Part shown: one piece after another, positions 1-7,045 of the stretch
Layout of the letters: each line of letters opens with the position of its first letter
How positions within the stretch are numbered: the first letter of the stretch is position 1
The notes under the pieces: model-generated
What the model saw: only the letters and a program-made list of their open reading frames with translations
Told to the model about the DNA's origin: nothing
The model's database searches: none
Assembly: GCF_900103535.1 (NCBI RefSeq)
Contig: NZ_FNHQ01000001.1
Span: forward strand, 83,268-147,267
Direction of reading: 5' to 3'
Length of the DNA: 64,000 nucleotides
Source of the DNA: Megasphaera paucivorans
GTDB lineage: Bacteria; Bacillota; Negativicutes; Veillonellales; Megasphaeraceae
Translations under genes and position numbers: made by a program

Positions 1-590
1 TTAAATCCAATACCCTCCACTTCACGAACCATGCGATATGGCTCATGAATCAGAACATAATTCGCCTCTTCACCATATACTTGCAATAACCGCCCGGCAA
101 AACGGCCGGACACACCGTGTGTTTCCAAGGCAAGAGCCAGCTCATTTACTTTCTTTTCCTCATAAAAAGATTCTGTAAGCATTGCTAATTTTTTATTGCC
201 GATTCCTTCTATTTGAAGTAATTTCTGTGGTTCTTGCTCAATGATGCGAATCGTCTCTTTGCCAAAAACGTCAACAATGCGCTGGGCCAATGCCGGCCCT
301 ATTCCATTTACAGTGCGCGAAGACAAAAAACGTATAATGCCTTCTTCTGTATCAGGTAAAATGCGCTGCCAAAAAGATGCCGAAAATTGACGGCCATATC
401 TTTTATGCATCACATAGCAGCCTTTGACTTCCAAGCGCTCTCCAACCAGCGGTTTAAGTCCTTTTCCCATAATAGTCAGATTGGAATCATTTTCATCTAT
501 GCGTATCCGAAAAATAAGAAAATCAGAATCCGGTGCCTGAAATATAATGGATTCCACACTTCCTCTTATTATTTCCTCATTCTCCATCAT
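1..590 (-). CDS. recD2: RecD2-type SF1B DNA helicase, N-terminal part (runs off the left edge)
   Basis: About 196 residues are present; the helicase core lies beyond the window. The start is an ATG at 590, with a second in-frame ATG directly after it, one base past the stop of the upstream gene. The first ~90 residues look like the N-terminal OB-type domain of RecD2 (a VGERLEVKG segment followed by HKRYGRQF). They are followed by tandem helix-hairpin-helix segments (VNGIGPALAQRIVDVFG, LLQIEGIGNKKLA) and a VREVEGIGF end, the usual order ahead of the RecD2 motor. The family unwinds DNA 5'-3' and is involved in repair in bacteria lacking RecBC. No motor motif is visible here, so the call rests on N-terminal architecture. 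It is probably co-transcribed with the chorismate-mutase-like gene just upstream. Confidence 0.85.
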   Translation of the reverse strand, partial: MMENEEIIRGSVESIIFQAPDSDFLIFRIRIDENDSNLTIMGKGLKPLVGERLEVKGCYVMHKRYGRQFSASFWQRILPDTEEGIIRFLSSRTVNGIGPALAQRIVDVFGKETIRIIEQEPQKLLQIEGIGNKKLAMLTESFYEEKKVNELALALETHGVSGRFAGRLLQVYGEEANYVLIHEPYRMVREVEGIGF

Positions 591-591
591 A

Positions 592-861
592 TCACCGTTC
601 CATTCGCTTCCGTTCATACTTTTTACTTTCATCCATAATACAGGTATATATCTGCTTAATATGGGGTATCAACTTTTCATTTTTTGTAAGTATTGCAATT
701 TTATCCAACACGGCAATTTCCCGTTTAGGATCATATACATCCATATGGTGCATTTCTTTATATTCCGCCACACGTGCTACTATCGCCATACGCTGCTCCA
801 ATAACTGCGTCATTTTTTTATCGATGACGTCGATTTGTTCACGACATTCCTCCAATTCCAT
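592..861 (-). CDS. Stand-alone AroQ-class chorismate mutase domain protein
   Basis: This is an 89-residue, all-helical protein with the chorismate mutase type II signature: R-x-x-I-D-x-I-D near the N-terminus, LLxQR about 12 residues later, and DPxRE near residue 45. The family converts chorismate to prephenate on the way to phenylalanine and tyrosine. Free-standing domains of this size occur in many Firmicutes. The ATG has a strong AGGAGG ribosome-binding site 6 bases upstream. It ends one base before the recD2 start, so the two are likely co-transcribed even though their functions are unrelated. No other aromatic pathway gene is in the window. Confidence 0.75.
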   Translation of the reverse strand: MELEECREQIDVIDKKMTQLLEQRMAIVARVAEYKEMHHMDVYDPKREIAVLDKIAILTKNEKLIPHIKQIYTCIMDESKKYERKRMER

Positions 862-876
862 AACAATCCTCCTGAA

Positions 877-1437
877 TTACACTAATTTACCCGCCTGAGG
901 CGGCTGTACAGCAATATTATTATATATAAACCAAACTAATGCAGCAATAAGCAAAACCGTTCCCAATATACGCGTATATGAAGAACGAGAAACATAATCA
1001 TACCACGTTCTATTCTTTTTTTCAGTTATTCGATATTGAATTTCCATCCCTTTATTAAGAAAGCGGAAATGCTCTTCTAATCTATTTCTAAAAAAAATAC
1101 CATTGAAATTAATTGTCACAACCGTTTTAGGATCAGAGGTCAATATACTGGCAGTTTGGATCAGCCATTCCTGCAGATGATCTAAAAATGCTTCATCTGA
1201 CAATGCACTGCCAAATGCAAAAAAATTAATTTCTGCTTCATTGATTCCATTTTTAATTTTCACTTTCAAAAATGGATATTGTTTCTGCAGTGTATCTATC
1301 ATTTTCTCCACATCCCGGCGTTGTTCACCAACAAGTTCATACAAAACCGCCGGATTTACCGATGCAATCGATATATCGCCAGATACAGTCAATCGATATT
1401 TACCATAATATTCATATATTCTTCTGCTTATATTCAA
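877..1437 (-). CDS. Uncharacterised protein with one C-terminal membrane helix
   Basis: This 186-residue protein is not recognised. The first ~145 residues are soluble and mixed alpha/beta. They are followed by a single hydrophobic segment (about residues 157-175) and a short PPQAGK tail, so it should be a tail-anchored membrane protein with its bulk in the cytoplasm. The start is a TTG preceded by GAGGAGG at about 9 bases. It lies 16 bp upstream of the chorismate-mutase-like gene and 16 bp after the zinc-ribbon membrane protein, which suggests a four-gene unit ending in recD2. No catalytic motif is visible. Confidence 0.6.
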   Translation of the reverse strand: MNISRRIYEYYGKYRLTVSGDISIASVNPAVLYELVGEQRRDVEKMIDTLQKQYPFLKVKIKNGINEAEINFFAFGSALSDEAFLDHLQEWLIQTASILTSDPKTVVTINFNGIFFRNRLEEHFRFLNKGMEIQYRITEKKNRTWYDYVSRSSYTRILGTVLLIAALVWFIYNNIAVQPPQAGKLV

Positions 1438-1453
1438 TACAGACTGCCTCCTC

Positions 1454-1954
1454 TTAACTTAAAAGCTGATGACAATACGGACAATTTACCGCATCAGAAC
1501 GAACGTCGTTATGACAATACGGACATTCAACCATATCGATTTTTGGCAGTTTCGTCCCACAGTTAGGACAATACGATGCAGAAATATCTATTTTAGCCCC
1601 ACATTGCCGACAATATATCCAACCATTTGCGCTATGGAGCAATGTTTTTTCTTCCCCAGGATTCAGTATTGCAGTTCCGCCATCTAATCGATCCATACGA
1701 TGTTCCATGTGATCCATACGGGCATTCATAGCCGTCTCAGATACAGCAATACGTTCTTTTATGCGATCCTTTTCCATACTGTTGCGTCGTATGGCCTGAT
1801 CCACCGTCAAATCACGCATTATCGCTAAAATAATAGCAGAAATAATAGGACTGATAAGCAACGCAATAATAAACCAAGCAACAGCACTGCGTCCGCGACG
1901 ACTGGCATAATATCCTACTAATATACAAAGTCCCAAATATAACAATGCAGACAT
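1454..1954 (-). CDS. Membrane protein with two C-terminal zinc ribbons
   Basis: The N-terminal ~45 residues form one or two hydrophobic helices. A charged linker follows, and the C-terminal ~60 residues carry two rubredoxin-knuckle pairs: CRQCGAK...CPNCGTK and CPYCHN...CPYCHQ. This is a double zinc-ribbon arrangement like those in many small membrane-associated Firmicutes proteins of unknown role. I prefer the ATG at 1954, which has GAGGTG 6 bases upstream, over a GTG three codons earlier. It appears to lead the transcription unit that continues into the tail-anchored protein, the chorismate mutase domain and recD2. Function unknown. Confidence 0.65.
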   Translation of the reverse strand: MSALLYLGLCILVGYYASRRGRSAVAWFIIALLISPIISAIILAIMRDLTVDQAIRRNSMEKDRIKERIAVSETAMNARMDHMEHRMDRLDGGTAILNPGEEKTLLHSANGWIYCRQCGAKIDISASYCPNCGTKLPKIDMVECPYCHNDVRSDAVNCPYCHQLLS

Positions 1955-2065
1955 AATTTTCACCTCATTACTATAAACATAATCTCATTATACGGCACTT
2001 CTATGCATTTTTCAATTTAAGACACTTGTATTTAATACGGCACAAGATAAATACATTATTATTCA

Positions 2066-2094
2066 TTGTAATCATTTCATAATTTCGTTATAAT
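2066..2094 (+). promoter_or_regulatory. Predicted sigma-A promoter of the lysine permease
   Basis: A TTGTAA -35 box (2066-2071) and a perfect TATAAT -10 box (2089-2094) are separated by 17 bp and point at the permease start at 2147. No lysine riboswitch-like leader fits in the ~45-base 5' UTR. Confidence 0.6.
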
Positions 2095-2146
2095 ATACAA
2101 GTAAGACTATCGTGTTCTTAACATTAACAAAAGGTTGTGGTTTGAT

Positions 2147-3595
2147 ATGAACGAAGAAAAGCAAGGATTACGCCGTAGTCTCAAAGCGCGTCACATGAAT
2201 ATGATTGCCATCGGCGGCGCTATTGGGACCGGACTTTTTGTTGCCGGTGGGGAAACCGTCAGTAAAGCGGGACCTGGTGGTGCGTTGGTAGCCTATATTT
2301 TTATCGGTGTCATGGTATATTTTCTTATGACCAGCTTAGGCGAAATGGCCTCCTATTTACCCGTCAGCGGCTCTTTTGAAACCTATGCGAATCGCTATGT
2401 AGATAAGTCCCTGGGATTTGCTTTAGGATGGAATTACTGGTTTAACTGGGCTATCACAGTAGCAGCCGAGCTAGTAGCCGGTGCACTTATCATGAAATAC
2501 TGGTTCCCTGATGTGCCAGCTGCCGTTTGGAGCGGAATGTTTTTGGCTATTTTATTTATTCTGAATTATTTATCTACCCGCTCATACGGTGAAAGTGAAT
2601 TTATCTTCGCTGGTATAAAGGTACTTACAGTTCTTGTCTTTCTTGCTGTCGGAACGTTACTTATTTTAGGATTCGGTCCTACTCCGTCACCTGGTTTTAC
2701 AAACTGGACTATCGATGATGCCCCATTTGTCGGTGGTTTTACTTCCATGTTAGGAATTTTTATGGTTGCCGGTTTTTCCTTTCAAGGAACAGAAATGATT
2801 GGTATTGCCGCCGGAGAAAGTGAAGACCCTGAAAAAAACGTTCCTCGTGCCGTTCATTCTATATTTTGGCGTATTCTTATTTTTTATTTAGGTGCTTTTA
2901 TCGTTATAGGTTTTCTTATTCCTTATACAGATCCCAATCTACTGAATACAGAAATAGAAAACATATCCATCAGCCCTTTCACCCTTGTTTTCCAACGATT
3001 TGGGTTTGCTGCCGCAGCTTCTATCATGAATGCAGTTATATTAACCGCTGTCCTTTCTGCCGGCAACTCCGGTCTATATGTATCTACCCGTATGCTTTAT
3101 GCTATGGCCGAAACAGGACAAGCGCCCAAATGCTTTCTTACACTGAATAAACGAGGGGTACCCACAAATGCGCTTTTTGCTACAGTCATCTTTGGATTTG
3201 CTGCCTTTCTTACCTCTCTGATCGGCGAAGGCACTGCTTACAACTGGTTGGTCAATATCAGCGGCATGGCTGGTTTTATTACTTGGATCGGCATTGCTAT
3301 TTGCCATTATCGCTTCCGCAGGGCATTTAAAGCACAAGGAAAAGACTTAAGCGTATTGCCTTATAAAGCTTCCCTTTTCCCGTTTGGTCCTATTCTAGCT
3401 CTTATCTTGTGCATCATTGTTACTGCCGGCCAAAACTATTCCGCCTTCACAGGTTCTTCTATCGATTGGTACGGTGCCAGTGTAGCTTACATTGGAATTC
3501 CTGTATTTCTAGCTGTTTTTATCTGGCATAAGTTAAAACATCATACCCAATTAATTCCTTTAAAAGAAGTTGATTTATCAAAACATACCGACTAA
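2147..3595 (+). CDS. lysP: Lysine-type amino acid permease (APC superfamily)
   Basis: This 482-residue protein has about 12 predicted membrane helices. It closely follows E. coli LysP from end to end as I remember that sequence: GLRRxLKARHxxMIAIGG near the N-terminus, the IGTGLFVA motif, GFSFQGTE and GIAAGESEDP in the middle, and SPFTLVFQ and VLSAGNSG later. LysP is a proton-coupled lysine importer in the inner membrane. The ATG at 2147 (AAAGG about 12 bases upstream) is preferred over an in-frame TTG at 2135. It stands alone on the plus strand with its own promoter and terminator. Lysine is the best guess for substrate; other cationic amino acids cannot be excluded. Confidence 0.88.
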   Translation: MNEEKQGLRRSLKARHMNMIAIGGAIGTGLFVAGGETVSKAGPGGALVAYIFIGVMVYFLMTSLGEMASYLPVSGSFETYANRYVDKSLGFALGWNYWFNWAITVAAELVAGALIMKYWFPDVPAAVWSGMFLAILFILNYLSTRSYGESEFIFAGIKVLTVLVFLAVGTLLILGFGPTPSPGFTNWTIDDAPFVGGFTSMLGIFMVAGFSFQGTEMIGIAAGESEDPEKNVPRAVHSIFWRILIFYLGAFIVIGFLIPYTDPNLLNTEIENISISPFTLVFQRFGFAAAASIMNAVILTAVLSAGNSGLYVSTRMLYAMAETGQAPKCFLTLNKRGVPTNALFATVIFGFAAFLTSLIGEGTAYNWLVNISGMAGFITWIGIAICHYRFRRAFKAQGKDLSVLPYKASLFPFGPILALILCIIVTAGQNYSAFTGSSIDWYGASVAYIGIPVFLAVFIWHKLKHHTQLIPLKEVDLSKHTD

Positions 3596-3642
3596 ACTCA
3601 TAAGAACAGCAGAAACATTCGCTCATTTAAATAGGAAAATAC

Positions 3643-3690
3643 AAAACCAGTACTAAAAATGATTTTATTTCATTTTTGGCACTGGTTTTA
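3643..3690. terminator. Bidirectional intrinsic terminator between lysP and the OhrR-like gene
   Basis: An imperfect inverted repeat has AAAACCAGT at the left and ACTGGTTTT at the right, extended inwards by AAAAATG/CATTTTT. A/T-rich flanks on both sides let it serve the two convergent genes. Confidence 0.7.
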
Positions 3691-3723
3691 TCTTATTACA
3701 TTTTCTTACTACCCTGATATGAA

Positions 3724-4194
3724 CTACAGTGTTTCTAACAGCTTATGCAAGAGGTTGCGAAGCTTTTGTATTTCATCCTGCGAAAGTTTGACACAAGTAC
3801 CCATTTTTCCCGGAATATCTCTCGCCTCCCGACGCAAATCATTTCCGGCTTGTGTCAAGGTTACCATAACATTTCGCTCATCCTCTGGAAGACGAGATCG
3901 TTTTAAATATCCCTTTGATTCTAATTTTTTAAGCAGCGGTGTCAAGGTTCCCGAATCCAAATACAAGGAATCTCCTAATTCTTTAATATTGATTTCTTGC
4001 TTTTCCCATAAAACCATCATTGTAATATACTGGGTATATGTCAAGTCTAATTTTTTCAGATAGGGTCTATAGTGTTTAACAACTTCCTTAGATGCCGCAT
4101 ATAAGGGGAAACAAAGTTGATTGCAAAGTCTCAATTGCTCATATGTCTGTGGAGTTTGCTGTTTTTCATGCTGTGTCACATGCGTTACCTTCAA
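3724..4194 (-). CDS. OhrR-like MarR-family peroxide-sensing regulator
   Basis: This is a 156-residue winged-helix protein. The NQLCF motif places Cys28 at the position of the peroxidatic cysteine of Bacillus OhrR, and LYLDSGTLTPLLKKLE matches the OhrR recognition helix. The wing ends in EDERNVMVTLT. A second cysteine, Cys134, lies about where the resolving cysteine of two-Cys OhrR proteins sits. The family represses until organic peroxide oxidises the cysteine. It is the last gene of the thioredoxin operon and overlaps the stop of trxA. The TTG start at 4194 overlaps that stop; a GTG at 4179 with GAAGG 8 bases upstream is an alternative. No ohr peroxidase gene is nearby, so the target is probably its own operon, whose promoter carries OhrR-type boxes. 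Confidence 0.82.
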   Translation of the reverse strand: MKVTHVTQHEKQQTPQTYEQLRLCNQLCFPLYAASKEVVKHYRPYLKKLDLTYTQYITMMVLWEKQEINIKELGDSLYLDSGTLTPLLKKLESKGYLKRSRLPEDERNVMVTLTQAGNDLRREARDIPGKMGTCVKLSQDEIQKLRNLLHKLLETL

Positions 4195-4508
4195 TCCAAT
4201 TTTTCCTTGATAAATTGGATAAGCTGTTCTTTAGGAGCAAATCCAACCTGCATCCCAACGGATTTTCCTTCTTTAAAAACAAACAACGCCGGTACACTTT
4301 GAATTTCTAACTGTGCTGCTAAGGCAGGTGCTTCATCTACATCCACATTGAAAAAGCTTACGTTTCCCTTCATATCTTCGGCAACCTCTTCTAATACAGG
4401 AGCCAGCCGCTTGCAATGTCCACACCAAGTCGCTGAAAAATCGACTACAGCCGCTTTGCTATTCAGTACTTCATTAAATTCATTTTGAGAAATTTTTTTA
4501 ATCATCAT
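4191..4508 (-). CDS. trxA: Thioredoxin with CGHC active site
   Basis: This 105-residue single-domain thioredoxin is of normal family length. The active site is W-C29-G-H-C32 instead of the usual WCGPC; CGHC is typical of protein disulfide isomerases and generally makes the disulfide more oxidising. The cis-proline loop (SVPALFVF) and the DVDEAP segment are intact. There is no signal peptide, so it should work in the cytoplasm. An AGGAGGGAA site precedes the ATG pair. It sits between its likely reductase (upstream) and an OhrR-like regulator (downstream, overlapping), so the three form a peroxide-responsive thiol redox module. Confidence 0.93.
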   Translation of the reverse strand: MMIKKISQNEFNEVLNSKAAVVDFSATWCGHCKRLAPVLEEVAEDMKGNVSFFNVDVDEAPALAAQLEIQSVPALFVFKEGKSVGMQVGFAPKEQLIQFIKEKLD

Positions 4509-4530
4509 AATTCCCTCCTAAAATAATTAT

Positions 4531-5397
4531 CTATTTATGTCGATTTCGATCTAGATAAGATACCGCCGAAAGAGCCGCTACATTTCCCTCCCCAGCCGCT
4601 TTACTATATTGATAAGGGCGTCCCGTAATATCACCGCAAGCAAAACAGCCTTTCATAACTGTCTCCATTTGACGGTTCACAGCGACATACCCGCCCTCCG
4701 TTGTTAATCCTGGAACCAATTGATCAGGTGCAACACTTTCCCGTAAAATAAAGATTCCATCGACATCATACGTAGTATTCTCAGTTTGAAGCTGAGAAAC
4801 CTTAGGTGTCCCAATAATACCCACAGGCTTTTCATGAACAACTATAACGGAAGAGGATACATGAATATTTCCCTGATATAAAGGAAAATAATATACTTTG
4901 GCAGCTATTTCAGCCATAAAATCAACTTCACTTTCTTCAGCCGCATTATCCGCAATAATTGCAACCACTTTTCCTTTGTATAATGGAGCATCACAAGTAG
5001 CACAATAGCTTACTCCCCGCCCCAAAAACTGTTTTTCTCCTGCAAAAAAATGTGTTACCGTCATACCTGCAGCCAATATAATGCTTGTCGTTTCATACAT
5101 AGCATTCGCCGCCGTTTGTATTTCAAAATAGTCTCCCATATTGTATATAGCGGTCGCCTTATCTTCTGTAATCACAATATTCATTATGTTCAACTGCTGC
5201 TGAAAAACCTTCACCATCTCAGCCCCGCTGTAATTAGGCAGACCTAAGTAATTCTGGACAGTATGTGCTTTTTCCACCTTTTCACTTAAATTCTTTCTTC
5301 CTAAAAGCAGTATGTTTTTATTGCGTATCTTAGCAGTGAGTGCCGCCGAAAGTCCTGCCGGACCGGTTCCAATAATGCCTATGTCGTAACGTTCCAT
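4531..5397 (-). CDS. Flavin thioredoxin reductase lacking the NADPH-binding motifs (FFTR-like)
   Basis: This 288-residue protein has the thioredoxin reductase fold. FAD-binding GTGPAG is at residues 10-15, the redox pair C132-A-T-C135 is in the second domain, and a C-terminal FACGDITG FAD motif is present. In the NADPH domain the usual GxGxxA/S loop is replaced by a stretch reading IIADNAAEES. The HRRxxxR motif that grips the NADPH phosphate is absent (YYFPLYQGN there). Loss of both motifs is the hallmark of ferredoxin-dependent flavin thioredoxin reductases (FFTR) described in clostridia. I therefore infer that electrons come from reduced ferredoxin or another non-pyridine donor. It heads the operon with the thioredoxin 22 bp downstream and has a strong GGAAGGAGG site. 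Confidence 0.85.
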   Translation of the reverse strand: MERYDIGIIGTGPAGLSAALTAKIRNKNILLLGRKNLSEKVEKAHTVQNYLGLPNYSGAEMVKVFQQQLNIMNIVITEDKATAIYNMGDYFEIQTAANAMYETTSIILAAGMTVTHFFAGEKQFLGRGVSYCATCDAPLYKGKVVAIIADNAAEESEVDFMAEIAAKVYYFPLYQGNIHVSSSVIVVHEKPVGIIGTPKVSQLQTENTTYDVDGIFILRESVAPDQLVPGLTTEGGYVAVNRQMETVMKGCFACGDITGRPYQYSKAAGEGNVAALSAVSYLDRNRHK

Positions 5398-5446
5398 ATA
5401 TCATCCTCCTTCCATTAATAATGACATTGTTAAAAACTAATGCAAA

Positions 5447-5496
5447 ATTAAATTGTGTGCAACTTAATTTCATATTCATTGTACACAATTTAATTC
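5447..5496 (-). promoter_or_regulatory. OhrR-type operator boxes in the thioredoxin operon promoter
   Basis: The 16-mer AATTAAATTGTGTGCA at 5447-5462 recurs inverted with one change at 5481-5496. The left copy is itself half of a near-palindrome (AAATTAA.TTG...CAA.TTAATTT, about 5446-5471). The core resembles the TACAATT/AATTGTA boxes bound by Bacillus OhrR. The right copy covers the -10 box, so bound protein would block transcription. Confidence 0.65.
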
Positions 5497-5507
5497 TCTT
5501 TGTCAAC
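5479..5507 (-). promoter_or_regulatory. Promoter of the thioredoxin reductase-thioredoxin-OhrR operon
   Basis: A perfect TTGACA -35 box (5502-5507) and a TACAAT -10 box (5479-5484) are separated by exactly 17 bp. They lie about 80 bp upstream of the reductase start and overlap the OhrR-type operator. Confidence 0.8.
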
Positions 5508-5561
5508 ATAATACACCTCCGAACGTCACAAAAATATGCAGCGTTGGGAGGTGTATTATGT
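5508..5561. repeat. Long inverted repeat abutting the thioredoxin operon promoter
   Basis: The arms CATAATACACCTCC and GGAGGTGTATTATG (14 bp, perfect) continue after one mismatch into AACG/CGTT, with a 16-base loop. The right arm begins about 25 bp past the end of the carbamoyltransferase gene, so it may end that transcript, but no U-run follows on the minus strand. The left arm touches the -35 box of the thioredoxin operon, so it could also be a regulatory site. Confidence 0.6.
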
Positions 5562-5585
5562 CATATAAAGAAATTTTTTCATTCT

Positions 5586-6528
5586 TCACCAATCAAATTT
5601 TCCCGTAATTAAATATACAAGAAGTCCTTTTTCAGCATGCCTGCGGTTTTCTGCTTCATCAAGAATAGTATCTAAATGCAAGTCTATAATTTCCTGAGAA
5701 ATCTCATATCCCGGATGCATCGGCATATCGTGCATGACCATAGCTGAACTGTCTTCCATTAATTCTTTATCGATTTGATAGGGTTCCATCAAATCAACAA
5801 TCGCATTTTTCTTTTCTGTATAGTCTGGATTTGTAAAAAATTCCATATCCACCCATGTATCTGTATATACCGCATCCATACCTGCTATAACTTGCTTCAA
5901 TTCATTTTTATTAATATTAGCTGGAAGTTCATGATAATGACCTGTCCTTTTTAAAGATGCATAAAATTCATCGTCTACATCCATATCTTGACTGAACGGG
6001 GTCAAACCATACATGTTCCCCCCCCATTTTCACAACAATTTCACAAAGAGAATTATAGCTGTTATTTTTAGCTCCGATATAGAGAACATTCACATCAAAA
6101 TGACCTGTTTTTTCATAAAGAGTCAGCATATCCGCCAATGCCTGCGTCGGATGAAAGGTATTATCACAGCCATTAATAACAGGTACTGTAGAATAGCGCA
6201 TAAAACAATGCGTCATTTCCGCTTTCTTAAAACGTCCCATAATGCAGTCTACATTGCGGCCTACATATTTAATTTCACTCATAAGATCTCCAATTGTAAA
6301 ATTACTGTCTTTCCACAATTGATTATACGCTTTGCCACCCAATTCTTCCATGCCGATTACAAACGATAAATATGTACGATTCGATGTTTTTTCGAATAAT
6401 GTATATAATTTTTTCCCATCAAGTATATGTGCATAAGCATCCTGATTTTTCTTGATTTTCTCAGCTAGCAATAAAATCCCCTTAAGTTCATCTACCGTGT
6501 AATCTGCAAAGCTATTCAAGTGTTTCAT
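5586..6528 (-). pseudogene. Ornithine/putrescine-type carbamoyltransferase family gene, frameshifted at a G8 tract
   Basis: Two overlapping frames together encode one ~313-residue carbamoyltransferase. The N-terminal half starts at the ATG at 6528 (GGAGGG site) and runs in frame to a run of eight G on the coding strand (6018-6025). The C-terminal half continues in another frame, and a G7 or G10 tract would restore one reading frame. The family transfers the carbamoyl group of carbamoyl phosphate to an amine, classically ornithine. Key motifs are divergent: FEKTSNRTY replaces FEKSSTRTR, HPTQALAD replaces HPCQ/HPTQALAD, and HDMPMHPGYE replaces the HCLPAFHD segment with the substrate-side cysteine. 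The true substrate is therefore uncertain. No arginine genes are nearby. It could be a real pseudogene, a phase-variable gene or a sequencing error. Confidence 0.75.
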
Positions 6529-6577
6529 AATTCCCTCCATATATTAAATACATACGTCAAATGAAAATCACTCTTGT

Positions 6578-6606
6578 ATCATATCATATATCTGCATTAT
6601 TTTCAA
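6578..6606 (-). promoter_or_regulatory. Promoter of the carbamoyltransferase gene
   Basis: TTGAAA (6601-6606) and TATGAT (6578-6583) are separated by 17 bp, 50 bp upstream of the ATG at 6528. A good promoter argues that the gene is, or recently was, expressed. Confidence 0.6.
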
Positions 6607-6690
6607 GTTTTTATGCACATTTTTTGTAAGTATTTACATATATGTTGAATATTTATCACAAATTACACTTTTAAAGTAGACAATGTAATT

Positions 6691-6722
6691 AAAGAAAAAC
6701 CGGCAATCTAAGATTGCCGGTT
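6691..6722 (-). terminator. Intrinsic terminator of the cold-shock gene
   Basis: The stem AACCGGCAATCT/AGATTGCCGGTT is perfect and is followed on the minus strand by TTTTTCTTT. It sits about 30 bp after the csp stop codon. Confidence 0.9.
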
Positions 6723-6752
6723 AAAAGGTCAATATTGATCAACCCAAACAAC

Positions 6753-6950
6753 TTACGCTTTTGTTACGTTAGCTGCCTGCGGTCCACGAGCGCCATCAAC
6801 GATGTCAAAGTCAACTTCCTGACCTTCTGCCAAGGATTTGAAGCCATCTTCCTGAATAGCGGAAAAATGTACAAATACGTCGCCGCCGTCTTCTCTTTCA
6901 ATGAAACCATAACCTTTTTCTGCGCTAAACCATTTTACTTTACCGTGCAT
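6753..6950 (-). CDS. cspA: CspA-family cold-shock protein
   Basis: This 65-residue cold-shock domain protein carries both RNA-binding motifs, KGYGFIER (RNP1) and VFVHFSAI (RNP2), and a C-terminal GPQAANV segment. The family binds single-stranded RNA and melts structures that block translation. The gene is monocistronic, with its own promoter, a leader of roughly 50 bases, a GGAGGAA site and a strong terminator. Which Csp paralogue this is cannot be told from one copy. Confidence 0.95.
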   Translation of the reverse strand: MHGKVKWFSAEKGYGFIEREDGGDVFVHFSAIQEDGFKSLAEGQEVDFDIVDGARGPQAANVTKA

Positions 6951-6980
6951 TACAAATTCCTCCTAAAAAAAAACAAATCC

Positions 6981-7032
6981 AGCTATCGAGTAGCTATAGG
7001 CTTATATTATCATATTAACTAAGTAATGTCAA
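6981..7032 (-). promoter_or_regulatory. Promoter and leader hairpin of the cold-shock gene
   Basis: A perfect TTGACA (7027-7032) and TAATAT (7004-7009) are separated by 17 bp. The leader then holds a short hairpin (AGCTA...TAGCT, 6981-6995) and an A/T-rich stretch before the ribosome-binding site, in keeping with structured csp leaders. Confidence 0.75.
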
Positions 7033-7045
7033 CCAAATTCAATAT

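Noticed and set aside
1964..2146. Lysine riboswitch ahead of lysP
   Set aside because: The promoter leaves only ~45 bases of leader, too short, and no conserved riboswitch elements are seen.
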